Shown here piece by piece: positions 19,553 to 30,054 of a DNA stretch of 64,000 nt (the stretch's first letter is position 1; the number at the start of each line of letters is the position of its first letter). The stretch lies in the NCBI GenBank assembly GCA_905221605.1, contig CAJNDS010002746.1, positions 807,889 through 871,888 of the forward strand, written 5' to 3'. Origin of the DNA: Symbiodinium natans. Its lineage: Eukaryota; Sar; Dinophyceae; Suessiales; Symbiodiniaceae. The position numbers and the translations under genes are program-made. The notes beneath the pieces are model-generated. The model made no database searches. It saw only the letters and a program-made list of their open reading frames with translations, and was not told where the DNA came from.

Positions 19553-20399
19553 CTCTGGTCTTATGAAGGAAATCTTTGCCTTGGGGCTTAATTAAGAGCT
19601 TACAGAAGCGTATGTAGTTCAATGGTGATAGAGCTTAGGGGTCTGATTTCTTAGGGTAGTTACAAGGGCCCTGAGCGTGGGCCCTGCCATTATACACACC
19701 GTATATAAACCCACGGGGCCACACTTCGGAACTCGTTAACAGGTATTGGGTCACAATCAAGGACCATGGAAATACCCGTTGAAAATTTTTGGGCTTAAGG
19801 GTTTAAGCGTTTTAGGGTTTAGGGGGCTTGAGGGTTTAAGGGCTTGCGGGTTTAACTGCCCCACCTCTAGGCTAGGTTGCTGGCGGTGCTCAGACATGAC
19901 TGCGTGGAAGGGTTTAAGGGCTTACGGCCTTGAAGCTTGTAGAACGTGGCTTCAGGCTTAAGGGTTTAGGTCAGGGTAGCCGTGGCCATGGGCTTCTTGT
20001 AACTATCCGCTACCCAGGAACCGCCCCCGAAACGGCTTGAACCTGAACTCCCCCCCCCCCCCCGGTACATGAGATTCGTGTCGAAGCCGCCGAAACACGG
20101 AAGCCTCACGGATACCTAGTTGAACAAAATATGGCAGGTGCCTGAAGGTCGGGTCTAGGTAAATCTTTAGCTTCAAAACCTAAGGAGTAAGCACTTCCCG
20201 AAAGCTACTTTGCCTGCCTGCCAGGCTATTCTGTTTAGGGTTTGACACGATGTAAATGTAGAACCAAAACGCAACCTCGTAGCGAAAGTAAGGATTCTCG
20301 CAAACCACGTCCGAACCTCACCAGTCTTACCACACCCTAAACCCTCGACACCAAACCCTTAAAGGGGGGGGTGGGGGTGGGGAAAAAACATGCCCCTAC

Positions 20400-20516
20400 T
20401 CTTAGCATGTCATCTCGAGCATGTTCCATCCGGGTTGGCGAGCCTGCGTCAGCTTCCCATCCACCGTCGGAAGAGCAGGTCTGCAGCGGGGCTGCGCTAG
20501 TTTGCAGTTGCTTCAA
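20400..20516 (-). CDS. Low-confidence candidate exon
   Basis: The minus strand reads LKQLQTSAAPLQTCSSDGGW and onward after acceptor GTGCCCAG. The plus strand carries an open frame too (SSRACSIRVGEPASASH...), so both strand and reality are uncertain. Confidence 0.25.
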
Positions 20517-20647
20517 CTGGGCACGTGAGGGTGAATCCCTAAACTACTATTTGCTTCCGACCCCCCCCCCAACAACCCGACAAACAAAGAGCAATAATCC
20601 CTGAAAAGCCCTTATAAGGAATACATTCTTACTGTTTTCGGGGTTCT

Positions 20648-20743
<96 letters not shown>
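20648..20743. repeat. AGT/GTA trinucleotide microsatellite
   Basis: About 31 uninterrupted copies of a three-base unit. On the minus strand it would encode poly-Leu or poly-Tyr in open frames that are artefacts. Confidence 0.95.
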
Positions 20744-21660
20744 AACGTAAACCTCCAAACCATGGGAAAACCAAAGCCATGCGTATTTTGATTGGGTGAC
20801 TTTGGGTGGTGGTGGGGGGTGGTTGGGGAAGGTCTTCTGAGAAGTTCAGAAATTCAGCGTCCATACTCACAACAGCAAGAAGATCACAAGTGACAAACGA
20901 AACATGTGAGCTCTCCCTCACTCTCCAAGAAACCATAAATCCCAAGCAGATCTCTACATTTTGCCCTAAACCCTAAACCCTAAACCCCAAGCGGACCTCT
21001 ACATTTTGAAGACCTGTTGGTACCCTACACACATCAGGCTCCACATGGCTCCCCGCATTGGAGTGGAAACGCCGTTTAGGGTTGGGGTTTAGTTTTCTGA
21101 GGGTTTTGGCCCTGAGAACAATGACTTCTGCCGCACCTTCTAGTGGAAGAGAGGCACACAACACCATAGTCTGTGACGTGAATAAACGCTACGCCCTAAA
21201 CCCTAAGCCATGCACGCTAAACCCTAAACCCTAAACCCTAAACCCTAAACCCTGAACCCTAAACCCTAAACCCTAAACCCTAAGCCCTAAGCCCTAAACC
21301 CTAAACCCTAAACCCTAAACCTTACAACACAGCCCGGTTGCAAACGAGCCTGACACCATGGCATGGTCTCATGTAGACGTCCGGAGTTACCCAACATGTG
21401 TTTTGTTTTGTCTGCCGGCGCGAAACAAGACGCAACGAGACCATGGTTGTGTTCTCTTTGGGGGGGGGGGGGGGGGGCCCTCAACCCTAAACCCCGAAAC
21501 CCTAAACCCTAAGCCCTGAAACCCTGAACCCTAAAACCCCGAAAACCTAAAACCTCCACCCTAAACTCTAAACCTCGAAACCCTAACCCTGAACCATAAA
21601 CCCTAACCCTAAACTCCGAAACCCTAAAACCCTAAACCCTATAAACCCTAAACCCTAAAC

Positions 21661-21717
21661 CTCCAGCTTCTCATCCTGAAGACTCTCCGGGCTCCCGCAC
21701 GCGTGCAGGACATCGTC
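21661..21717 (-). CDS. Candidate exon, acidic segment, unidentified
   Basis: Nineteen codons DDVLHACGSPESLQDEKLE lie between acceptor ACGAG and donor GAG|GTTTAGGG. The intron begins directly with the TTTAGGG repeat, so the repeat itself supplies the GT donor. Phase is 0 at both ends. Confidence 0.5.
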
Positions 21718-21938
21718 CTCGTTGTCAGCATCGGGGTTCGGGTTTATAGGGATATAGGGTTTGGGGTTTAGGGTTTAGGGTTTAGGGTTGAAGGCGGTTC
21801 GGTTTGGGGATTGCATATATTTCCTGGTCCTCGCCTGACTTTTGATTCGTTATCGACCCATCAACCCTGAACCCTATAACCGGACCTATGTACGAGACTC
21901 AGCATCTAAACCCCAATCCCTAAACCCTAACCCCAAAC

Positions 21939-22031
21939 CCTGAAGGTGGCACGAATTTGCAGTGATCTCAAGCCATTATCACAACATGCGTCTGTGCACC
22001 AGCATGCCACACCCCAACGCGAGTTGACATG
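21939..22031 (-). CDS. Candidate exon, Cys-containing, unidentified
   Basis: A strong acceptor (CACTACAG) is followed by 31 complete codons, beginning HVNSRWGVACWCTDACCDNG, and a donor AGG|GTTTGGGG that opens a run of telomere-like repeat. Phase is 0 at both ends. The CWC...CC pattern suggests a small metal-binding or disulfide segment, but no family was recognised. Confidence 0.45.
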
Positions 22032-23059
22032 CTGTAGTGGTTTAGGACTTAGGGTTTAGGTTGGGTCTTCTGTTGGGCTCAGGGCCGTTTGTCCCGGGTC
22101 GAGGGAGAACCAAGAAGTACTGTACGGCACCAGCGAACCCCCAAACCCCTCAACCTGCTCCGACCCTTCCAAAGACCCATGTCTGCCCTTCTACCCCAAC
22201 AGAATGCTCCTTATGTTTGTGTGGTGTTTGGGCCCCTAGCAATCATTCCGAAACCATAAACCCTAAACCCTAAACCCTAAACCCTAAACCTAAACGCTAA
22301 ACCCTAAACCCTAAACACTAAACCCCTCAGTACCTCAACACTTCCTCAATGTCCCTCAACTCTAGGGTCGTATACGGTTTCAGCGGGTGATAGCAGGTGG
22401 GAATGCAGGCTTAGAGGGTCGAGGCGTAGGATTTGGGGTCCGGTTTAGGGTTTAGGCTTTACGGCTTAGACTGTAGGGCAGGTTTTAATATTGGCCGGGT
22501 TCGGCGGGAGGGGGGTCTAGGAAAGTTGAGGAGGAGGGAGGGGTGGAGCGGGGGGGGCTTAGTAGTAGGCAGAACGGATGACACAGAGGTCGAAGTCTCA
22601 GCGTGACTGGAGAGAAGAAACAGGCCAAGCTTGCTGCCAGACAATATCCCGCCTTTGATTTCGAATTTCATAATCATCAGCTGTAGTGCGCGAACCGAAA
22701 AATATAGGGTCCTTAAGGGAGGGGGGGCGGGGTTCATGGGGGGTAGGTACCTAGGGAACCTTAGGAAGCTGAGGGAGTCGTAGCAGGGAGTATGAGGGAA
22801 GTTTGGGTTATCACATACCCCCCTTGAACCCTCCATTAGGAACCCCAGAATGGGGCATCAAAACGGGGACTATGGATCCATGGCGGGTTGAGGGTTGATG
22901 GCTTAACGTTTGCCCTAAACCCTAAACCCTAAAGCCCAAACCCTAAACCCTACATCCTAAACTCTAAGCCCCAAACCCTAAGCCCTGAACCCTAAACCCT
23001 GAACCCTGAACCCTAAACCCTAAACCCTAAACCCTAAGCCGGGTTTAGGGTCCTAGCAC

Positions 23060-23134
23060 GGGGGAGGTGCCAGCCTCGCTGCGGATGCTTTGCCCGGCGA
23101 GGTTGGAGACATCGGCCGCGCTCTTCAACGGAGT
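23060..23134 (-). CDS. Candidate exon, unidentified (upstream part of the large gene?)
   Basis: After acceptor GGAACAG the minus strand reads TPLKSAADVSNLAGQSIR and on to a GT donor (CCC|GTGCTAGG), 25 codons in one phase. Third positions are about three-quarters G or C. The plus strand is also open here, so the strand rests on the splice sites and on neighbouring minus exons. Confidence 0.4.
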
Positions 23135-23564
23135 CTGTTCCAGCGGTTTAGGGTTTAGGGTTTAAGGTTTATGGTTTAGGGTTTAGGGTTTAGGGTTTAG
23201 AGTTTAGAGTTTAGGGTTTAGGCGACATGTGGGACCCCGAGAAACCCTGTAATCGATAACTGAAGGACAAAATTTGGTGACCCAATATGAGAAGGGTACC
23301 TTTTTGGTGAGGAGTTACCTTCTGAGAACCTAGAACACCCCAAAAAGTAAACAGGCACCACTGGGCTACCATGGAATATATCATCCTTCCCCTTAACCCT
23401 AGACCTTGAACCCTAAAACCTAAACCCTAAACACTTAGCCTTATTGGGTCTTTGCTTTGACCCTACGAACTCCGACAACAAAAAAACTCCTGAAAGCCAA
23501 AGACTTCCTGCCTCAGTTCGAACTCCGAAAGCCAGCCGTAATTTCCCCCCCTTATATGGCTAAG

Positions 23565-23835
23565 GTTAGGGTTTAGGGTTTAGGGTTTAGGGTTTAGGGT
23601 TTAGGGTTTAGGGTTTAGGGTTTAGGGTTTAGGGTTTAGGGTTTAGGGTTTAGGGTTTAGGTGTTAGGGTTTAGGGTTTAGGGTTTAGGGTTTAGGGTTT
23701 AGGGTTTAGGGTTTAGGGTTTAGGGTTTAGGGTTTAGGGTTTAGGGTTTAGGGTTTAGGGTTTAAAAGTTAGGGTTTAGGGTTTAGGGTTTAGGGTTTAG
23801 GGTTTAGGGTTTAGGGTTTAGGGTTTAGGGTTCAG
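23565..23835 (+). repeat. Long TTTAGGG tract
   Basis: About 270 bp of nearly perfect TTTAGGG with two slips (TTTAGGTGTTAGGG and TTTAAAAGTTAGGG). Confidence 0.95.
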
Positions 23836-23945
23836 CATCTCAAAGTTCAAGCATTCACTAGGCTGGCAGCCTTTCAAGCACCCGAAAAGTACCCACCCAC
23901 CCAGGGAATCCCATACCATTAAGATAATATAAAGTTTCACAAAAT
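23830..23945 (+). repeat. Dispersed repeat copy 2
   Basis: GTTCAGCATCTCAAAGTTCA, GCATTCACTAG, CACCCGAAAAGTACCCAC and GAATCCCATACCATT match copy 1. Both copies follow a TTTAGGG-type tract. Confidence 0.8.
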
Positions 23946-24100
23946 TCTTAACCCTACGCTCTCGTCCCTGAACCTTCAACCACCTTAGAACCCTCAACCC
24001 TGAACCCTTGAACCCTAAATCTTAGGGCTCTTCAACCCTCATGCCTTTGAAAATGGGGGTGGGGGGGGTGCGGGGGTGGGGGGGGCAGGGTGGGGGGGCA

Positions 24101-24134
<34 letters not shown>

Positions 24135-24141
24135 CGGGGGA

Positions 24142-24248
24142 GGACCTTGCCCACTGATTTTCGGACCTTGCCCGCTAATTTTCGGACCTTGCCCGCTAAT
24201 TTTCGGACCTTGCCAACTAATTTTCGGACCTTTGCCCACTAATTTTCG
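24142..24248 (+). repeat. 21-bp tandem repeat array, left (3') end of the LINE
   Basis: Five copies of GGACCTTGCCCACTAATTTTC with small changes (CGCTAA, AACTAA, ACTGAT). They lie between the ORF2 stop region and the G-rich stretch. Confidence 0.95.
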
Positions 24249-24315
24249 CATCATCATCTCCAGCGGGCCGCAACCATACGCGGGTTGTGCAGCCAAAAGA
24301 TAAGGAAAGCACACC

Positions 24316-27300
24316 TCAGCCGGGACAAGGCTGAGCGAAGAATGTCCGTGCCTGGCACCATGCTAAATGGGCACCGCATCGAGGCCGTGTGCATCGAATG
24401 CGCCCATCATGGGCCTGAGGCTCTGCAATCAGATGCAAGTGGTTTGCATCTGCAGTTTCATTATGTTGGCGCACTCGTCGCTTGCGCCAATTTAACGTAC
24501 CTTGAGCAACAGCAACCTCTTGATGAGTTTCGCCACTAGCACCTCCACAGTGGCGCTGCTGCCACTTGCGCTTCCAGCCGTTGAAGTCAGTACGCTGGTG
24601 ACACTTAACGCATACAAGCTCAGCATCACCATTGCCTTCAGCACCGTAGAAAGGGGCAAGGCGATGCCATCCCTTGCCGTCTGCATCACGGTTGTGCAAC
24701 AGCCGCTTCTGTTCTCGTGACACTTGCAGCTTTCGCAAACCCGGGATATAGTATGGTTGGGAAGCATCCCAAGGAATTTGTTCCCTCACCTCCTGGACAT
24801 TGGAAGGCTGGCGCAACACCTCAGGGCGATTGCTCTGAACATCAGTCGCCCGCGTTTTGACTTTGAGTCTGTAGCGAGGTCGGGCAAGCTCAAGAGCAAC
24901 ATGTGGGCTCCAAAGTGCATCCCCTAACTGCCCAAACTTTGGTATGAAAGCTAGTTTACAGTTGGTTTGCAAATTTTCCAAAGCAGCCTGGTACAAGATC
25001 CGATTGACAACGTCCGGTCGCAAAAACAAGGGACGCATCGGAAAACCCCCCGCATTAGGCAAGCCAAGCGGAGCCAAGCTACGTGCAAGGTTGTTAGGAA
25101 ACGGATCGACCGGGGCAAGCGCATCTTGGCATATGACCGACACACGCCGAGCAGCGGAAGCAAAGAAGATCGCTCTCTTCCCAGCCAACTCTTTGGCGCC
25201 ATCAGCATCAGCCGCGCACAGTTCAATGTGTGTACTGGCCTGGAAATCCAGGGCCAACTCAAGCCAGGTGACATGCTCACCACGGCGAGCGTTCAAGTCT
25301 CCAGTTTGTGGCCATTTTAACTGCCGAAAATACCATATCAGGGGTGCAAACAGGCGTTCAGGATATCTCCATCGCAGGTCTCTGGCGCCAGCTTTTTGTT
25401 GGCCGCGTTCCTGGTCATCAGGTATTTTGCCCCAGAAGCAGGTGTGATGCACACCTTCCGACGCACGCCATGCAAAGCCCGGGAATGCCGCCTGCTGGGC
25501 GGCCATGGCAGGGTCAGCATCATCAGGGGGGTTTTCCTGTTGTGCGGGGGGTTTAGGGGGCTTAACAACCTTACCTAAACCCTGGGTCTTAATGGCGGCA
25601 TCCCGCGCAAGGTGCAAGCGAACCAAGGTGTGCTGCAAACAGCGGATGCGCTGAGCCTCATGTTGGTGATGTTTCACAAGGTCCGACGGGAGCTGATTAC
25701 CTACCGCACCTGCAACCGCCAACTTGTCTGCAGCATCGTTGTAGCGCTTGTGCAGCAAGAGTTGTGCATCTCCTTGACACTGAGCTACCGTACTGTGACC
25801 TGTGACCTTAGTCACTTTGAGGCGGTATTGAGGACTGTGACGCTCCCAATCTTTCTGGATTCGCTGCCAGAGGTCAAGATGGCATGACATCCTATGCTCA
25901 CCAAACGCAGCAAGGTTGCTGAAGCCAAGGAGCACGGTTTTATTATCTGTTAGAAGTTCCTGGTTCCCCCACACCCAGTGAATCCATCGAGCAGCTGCCC
26001 GGATTTCGGCCCGAGTGGAGGTTTGACAAGCAGTGGCAGGAGCAAAACTGCAGTTAAGTGGATGATTATCACCGTAAAACAACCCACAACCTGCACGGCG
26101 CAGTCGAGATTCCTGCTGCTGATTGGGACAGGCACCATCAGACGCCACAAGGGTGAATCCATCACGGACAAGGGTGCCCTGGGCACACTGTGTGTCAGGC
26201 AGTGGACGGGCGGTCTCAGGGGGCTCGTCTGTCGGTGGCATAGGCAGTGCATTGAGCTGCGAACTTTCCGGAAGGATACCGCAGCACGCTTCACACATTA
26301 TGGCAGGGACTCCGTATTTCTTGACGTAGGGAGCGCGGAATTTCTCCCAGGCAGGACACTGCCAGTTGATGTGCATCATGGTTTCATCGCCAGTTTCGCA
26401 GAAGGGACACGTGGGATGAGCTACCTGCTCCATCCTCCACCGCCGCCGCCAAGTGAAAATGGAGTCGGTAAGGAGCTGTCGCAAGATAGCCCGCGCTGCA
26501 CCCTTGATTTTGAGTTTGAGGAAAGGGGCAAACTCATCATCTTCTTCCGGTGCCATTTCCGCACCATCATCTGGGTCATGACATGCGGACGTTTGGGCCT
26601 TCAACAGAGCAGTAGTGGCATGAATGTTCACGCCAGCCTCTGCTCCATCAAATGACTCACGCCATGTGGACTGTTTGCTTCCCTTACGCCTAGCTTCTTC
26701 GCACCAACGCATTTGGCGAGTAGCGTTGCGCAGGGTATGCTTCCACCAGTCATCCTCCTGGGTGAGCCAAGAGAAGGACGAGCCGTTGGCCATCCGAAAG
26801 GTGAAGGGATCATCATTCCATGTCCACTGCATTTTGTCCACTAGGCACTGGATGCGATCCAAGGGAAAGACACCTTTGTGGCCGGGACATTGGCCTTGTT
26901 GCTGTTTGAGATACCACGCTTTGGCCATGAGATCCTGCAAGTCGGGCCGTCTACGCAGGACACGTCGCAAGGTTGCCAAAGGGTAGTACACAAGGTTTTG
27001 CACAGGATCCGTGCGGGGCCCCTGACCTAAGCAAACCATCGTTGCAGCCACGTGCCTAAAGCGTCGACGCGCGCCAAACAGAGCATACATGTGTGCCTTG
27101 GAGAGCTTGGCAGCTTGCCCGCAGGTGGGATGTGCCAATTCTGTTCCAAAACCAAACTGCACAGCACTAGTGCATCCTAAAGCCATCACTTTGGCATCGA
27201 GAGGCAAGGGCAGGTCACCTATCATAAAGCATGAGGCAGCGGCTTTTTCAAGCTTAGGGTTGAAGTACGCTGTGGCTTCACACTTTCTTGTGTGCAACAA

Positions 27301-30054
27301 TCCGCCCACTATGACCAGTTGGCTACGCACTTCAACATCGTATCCCTCTTGTTGGAGCACCTGAGACAACGCAGCACGCTGGGCACAGGTGAGCGCCAAC
27401 CCTTTGGTTTTGGAGAGATTCAGTTGGCACCCACTCAAGCGATCAAACTCAGAGGAAACTTTGAAGCCTCGAGTGAGCCGGTCGAGCCACTGGGCAGGCG
27501 CACGCTCACCAGCAACATCGCCGCAGGAGTCACCCGCGCGGAAATTGCTGTCATCGATGAAACTGCTCACAACGACACCGGTTTCAGCTACAGCCCTGGT
27601 CCAGACTGACATAACTGCCAATGCCACCTGTATACTAAAACTGTCACCTTGCACATAGCTGTTGCAGCGGGTTGATGTTTCGGAAAAGGCTGCCCCAACT
27701 TTGAAACGATTTGTCATTTTGGCAAGAAAACGCTTTTCTGCATTTATAATGGCAGCAGGAGCACCGAGAGCGATCATCAACCCTTCACAGATTTCCCACT
27801 CAAGCAGGTCAAAAAACTTTTTTCTATCCATAGATATAATTCCAAAAGACTCACCCCGTCGGGCGTGGAGCTCCATCTCAAGGGCAATCTGAAGACTCAC
27901 ATCATGGACCTCTTTGTTTTTCCTAGCACCACACATGGAGTCGGGCATCCATGCTTCACGCCAAGAACTCATATCTTGAAAACGTACACTACTGTACAAT
28001 GTTTTCCAAGGAGATAAATTGGTAATTGGGCGGGTATCAAGGGCTTCTTGAGTGACTATTTCACAAGGCTCGCAATTTTCACCGTTTTCGTCGGCACCTT
28101 TCCGGATGCAAGAGACCGTGCCAAGTGTAAGAACTTCCGGCCAGTCATCTCCAGCCTCGATGTCACGGTAAAGCGAGGCAGCTATGTTTAGCAATGAGAT
28201 GGGAAGGTCCTTCATCTCAACTGCACGTGTGCCACATGAAGCTACAGCTCGCGTAGAGGACATTTTCTTTAAACACTGCTGGAGTCGCACACCGGTGAGG
28301 TCTGGTACCTCACATTTGTGGCATGGTATGTGACTGGCATAACGCTCTCGGAATGCGGACCACTCACAATGACACTCCTTGTTCCAAAGGGTGCCCCAAG
28401 CATCACTCAAGGTTTGCAAGATATGTTCTACGTTAGTAGCAACTTGGCCTGATGCATCTCTGATGGATTGAAGCGGTGCAGGCTTGGCTTCATGCAGCGC
28501 TTGAAAGACAGCTCGTCCTCCCGTAGCATAGCTGCGTCTCAGCTTGGTGCGGAAATCCTGAGCACGCGCGCATGCATTCTCTCGCTCAGTATCGAGACGG
28601 TGAGTGTCAAGAATCTCATGCAAGAAGTGCAGAAGGGGAGCATCTGGCATAGGGGAATTCCAAAAAGGGAAAATTGCAGACTTTAGCAGTTTGCAAGAGT
28701 CATAAGCAACTTGTTTCCACAGTTTTTGGCAGTCCATTTGGTGCAGCAGCGATACGTGACCGATCTTGTGGCGCAACTCACGGAGTCGTCGCATGATGCA
28801 AGCCAATTTACGCAGATACTTAGTGCCAACACTGTCTGGAGTCTCTCCACCCTGGACATACACAGGCAGGGTAGCGACACGACGGAGTTGCATATCGGGT
28901 CTTGTGAGGCGACCTCCACTCCCCCCTTTCGACAGGGAAGAGCCACATCTCAACTCCAGATACTTATCCAAGACCTGACCAAACATGCGCCATTTGGTAT
29001 CAGATCGGCTACCCTGCAACAGAGCCAAGTCAAAGCCTGTGAAGCGTATGGCTTCCTCTGCAAGAAAATTTTTAAGCTCATCATCCGCAGGGGGCAATTT
29101 CTCAATGGGAAAGGGCTTGGGAAGGATGCGTGCAAGGAAATTTTGACGCAAGACGCGCAAATCAAACCTTACTTGCAGGAATAAATGGTTTTTAATTGAA
29201 AAATCCCGCCTAACGCAGCACTCAACACAGGCCTGACGCGCTGCACGGTTCAAGAAAACGTAGTCGGGGCGGCTAGACCCTTGACGTTGATGACCATCCC
29301 ATTTGGGGCTCATCGAGAAGGTGTGATCTGGGCCTTCAGGTCCTGCAAACAAGACCGCGGCATCAAACCACTGCTCTGTTGCCAAAAGGTCTTTAACCGC
29401 TTTATGGTCACAAGCATAATTGGCATCAGTGCATACAGCGACAGGGACATCCCCCAAACGCGAGGCTTCCTCAAATGCTGAAAAGAAAAGTCGCCTCTTC
29501 TCAGTCACCTGGATGGCATTAGCTGGGTGCGAGACTCCATAAAAGTTAACCACGTGGAACCAGTCATGCCTGCAACGCTGATTGGCATCCAGTTTGTTTA
29601 AGGCTATGGCATGCCGCGTCCAGCGTCCGGACTCTTTGAGGAACTTAGTTTCAGGGCACGCTGTTCCACAAGTGTGCAGAGGATACTTGGAAAGTGTAGC
29701 AACATAAGTCGCCTCAGTACTTTGAAGAGGAGAGCATCGCACATGACGCTTGGCATGTGATGCACGGCTTTTGGCTTGAATTCGTCTTTGCGGCACAACC
29801 TTCCCTAATTCGATGTTCCACCCATGTCGGCGGGCAGTGGCTGCCGCCTTGATCGCACCAGTCTGCGAAACACGGGCTTCCTGCATACACACTACATCAG
29901 CAGAGGCCTGCGCAAGAACTGCCTCAGCCCTTTTATGGAAACTTGTGACATTACCAGACAAGATGGTGAACATCATCATTACTGACAACAGGATCCAAAG
30001 ACATGCGGGGAGGATTGGTGGCAGGGCGCAACATCGCCGAAGCCTGCACTTCAC
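24316..30054 (-). CDS. LINE ORF2: endonuclease, reverse transcriptase, RNase H polyprotein
   Basis: 1912 codons (numbered from 30054). APE-type endonuclease: SGN35, QE59, Y172, TDAN near D210, RPDY with D264, and KNH290 where SDH is usual. Reverse transcriptase: motif A SMDRKKFFD (about 742-749), motif B QGDSFS (about 802), catalytic FIDD (about 832-835), then SKTKG. Zinc finger CPFC...H...C (about 1216-1233). RNase H: D1306, E1350, D1370, H1420 and D1443. After that come about 470 residues with no assigned fold, including CVKC...H...C (about 1815-1836) and CTRPRCGAHLAWC near the end. The triplet at 30054 is GTG and overlaps the ORF1 stop; the first ATG codons are at 29979, just before the endonuclease, and are the likelier start. 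RNA-templated insertion by target-primed reverse transcription is known for the family. Confidence 0.9.
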   Translation of the reverse strand: MKCRLRRCCALPPILPACLWILLSVMMMFTILSGNVTSFHKRAEAVLAQASADVVCMQEARVSQTGAIKAAATARRHGWNIELGKVVPQRRIQAKSRASHAKRHVRCSPLQSTEATYVATLSKYPLHTCGTACPETKFLKESGRWTRHAIALNKLDANQRCRHDWFHVVNFYGVSHPANAIQVTEKRRLFFSAFEEASRLGDVPVAVCTDANYACDHKAVKDLLATEQWFDAAVLFAGPEGPDHTFSMSPKWDGHQRQGSSRPDYVFLNRAARQACVECCVRRDFSIKNHLFLQVRFDLRVLRQNFLARILPKPFPIEKLPPADDELKNFLAEEAIRFTGFDLALLQGSRSDTKWRMFGQVLDKYLELRCGSSLSKGGSGGRLTRPDMQLRRVATLPVYVQGGETPDSVGTKYLRKLACIMRRLRELRHKIGHVSLLHQMDCQKLWKQVAYDSCKLLKSAIFPFWNSPMPDAPLLHFLHEILDTHRLDTERENACARAQDFRTKLRRSYATGGRAVFQALHEAKPAPLQSIRDASGQVATNVEHILQTLSDAWGTLWNKECHCEWSAFRERYASHIPCHKCEVPDLTGVRLQQCLKKMSSTRAVASCGTRAVEMKDLPISLLNIAASLYRDIEAGDDWPEVLTLGTVSCIRKGADENGENCEPCEIVTQEALDTRPITNLSPWKTLYSSVRFQDMSSWREAWMPDSMCGARKNKEVHDVSLQIALEMELHARRGESFGIISMDRKKFFDLLEWEICEGLMIALGAPAAIINAEKRFLAKMTNRFKVGAAFSETSTRCNSYVQGDSFSIQVALAVMSVWTRAVAETGVVVSSFIDDSNFRAGDSCGDVAGERAPAQWLDRLTRGFKVSSEFDRLSGCQLNLSKTKGLALTCAQRAALSQVLQQEGYDVEVRSQLVIVGGLLHTRKCEATAYFNPKLEKAAASCFMIGDLPLPLDAKVMALGCTSAVQFGFGTELAHPTCGQAAKLSKAHMYALFGARRRFRHVAATMVCLGQGPRTDPVQNLVYYPLATLRRVLRRRPDLQDLMAKAWYLKQQQGQCPGHKGVFPLDRIQCLVDKMQWTWNDDPFTFRMANGSSFSWLTQEDDWWKHTLRNATRQMRWCEEARRKGSKQSTWRESFDGAEAGVNIHATTALLKAQTSACHDPDDGAEMAPEEDDEFAPFLKLKIKGAARAILRQLLTDSIFTWRRRWRMEQVAHPTCPFCETGDETMMHINWQCPAWEKFRAPYVKKYGVPAIMCEACCGILPESSQLNALPMPPTDEPPETARPLPDTQCAQGTLVRDGFTLVASDGACPNQQQESRLRRAGCGLFYGDNHPLNCSFAPATACQTSTRAEIRAAARWIHWVWGNQELLTDNKTVLLGFSNLAAFGEHRMSCHLDLWQRIQKDWERHSPQYRLKVTKVTGHSTVAQCQGDAQLLLHKRYNDAADKLAVAGAVGNQLPSDLVKHHQHEAQRIRCLQHTLVRLHLARDAAIKTQGLGKVVKPPKPPAQQENPPDDADPAMAAQQAAFPGFAWRASEGVHHTCFWGKIPDDQERGQQKAGARDLRWRYPERLFAPLIWYFRQLKWPQTGDLNARRGEHVTWLELALDFQASTHIELCAADADGAKELAGKRAIFFASAARRVSVICQDALAPVDPFPNNLARSLAPLGLPNAGGFPMRPLFLRPDVVNRILYQAALENLQTNCKLAFIPKFGQLGDALWSPHVALELARPRYRLKVKTRATDVQSNRPEVLRQPSNVQEVREQIPWDASQPYYIPGLRKLQVSREQKRLLHNRDADGKGWHRLAPFYGAEGNGDAELVCVKCHQRTDFNGWKRKWQQRHCGGASGETHQEVAVAQGTLNWRKRRVRQHNETADANHLHLIAEPQAHDGRIRCTRPRCGAHLAWCQARTFFAQPCPG

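Larger units (their letters stand above)
19553..21660. repeat. Spacer with AGT microsatellite, repeat tracts and weak islands
   Basis: Contains a copy of inverted-repeat family D (19650-19735), a GTA microsatellite (20648-20743), CCCTAAA runs (21195-21322 and 21483-21665), poly-G (21461-21477), and AT-richer unique DNA at 20750-21180. Minus open frames at 20770-20945 and 20973-21167 lack recognisable features. Confidence 0.5.
23135..24141. repeat. TTTAGGG arrays left of the LINE, plus a dispersed repeat and poly-G
   Basis: TTTAGGG runs at 23145-23225 and 23565-23835, a short-element copy at 23270-23370, a dispersed segment at 23830-23945 shared with 9377-9490, and a G-rich stretch at 24060-24134 that abuts the LINE. 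No gene was seen. Confidence 0.6.

Noticed and set aside
20547-20945. 132-codon minus open frame with poly-Leu
   Set aside because: The frame exists because of the AGT microsatellite; the flanks have no splice or family support.
22459-22836. 125-codon minus open frame
   Set aside because: Pro/Ser-rich low-complexity translation of a purine-rich stretch, no splice-site or family support.
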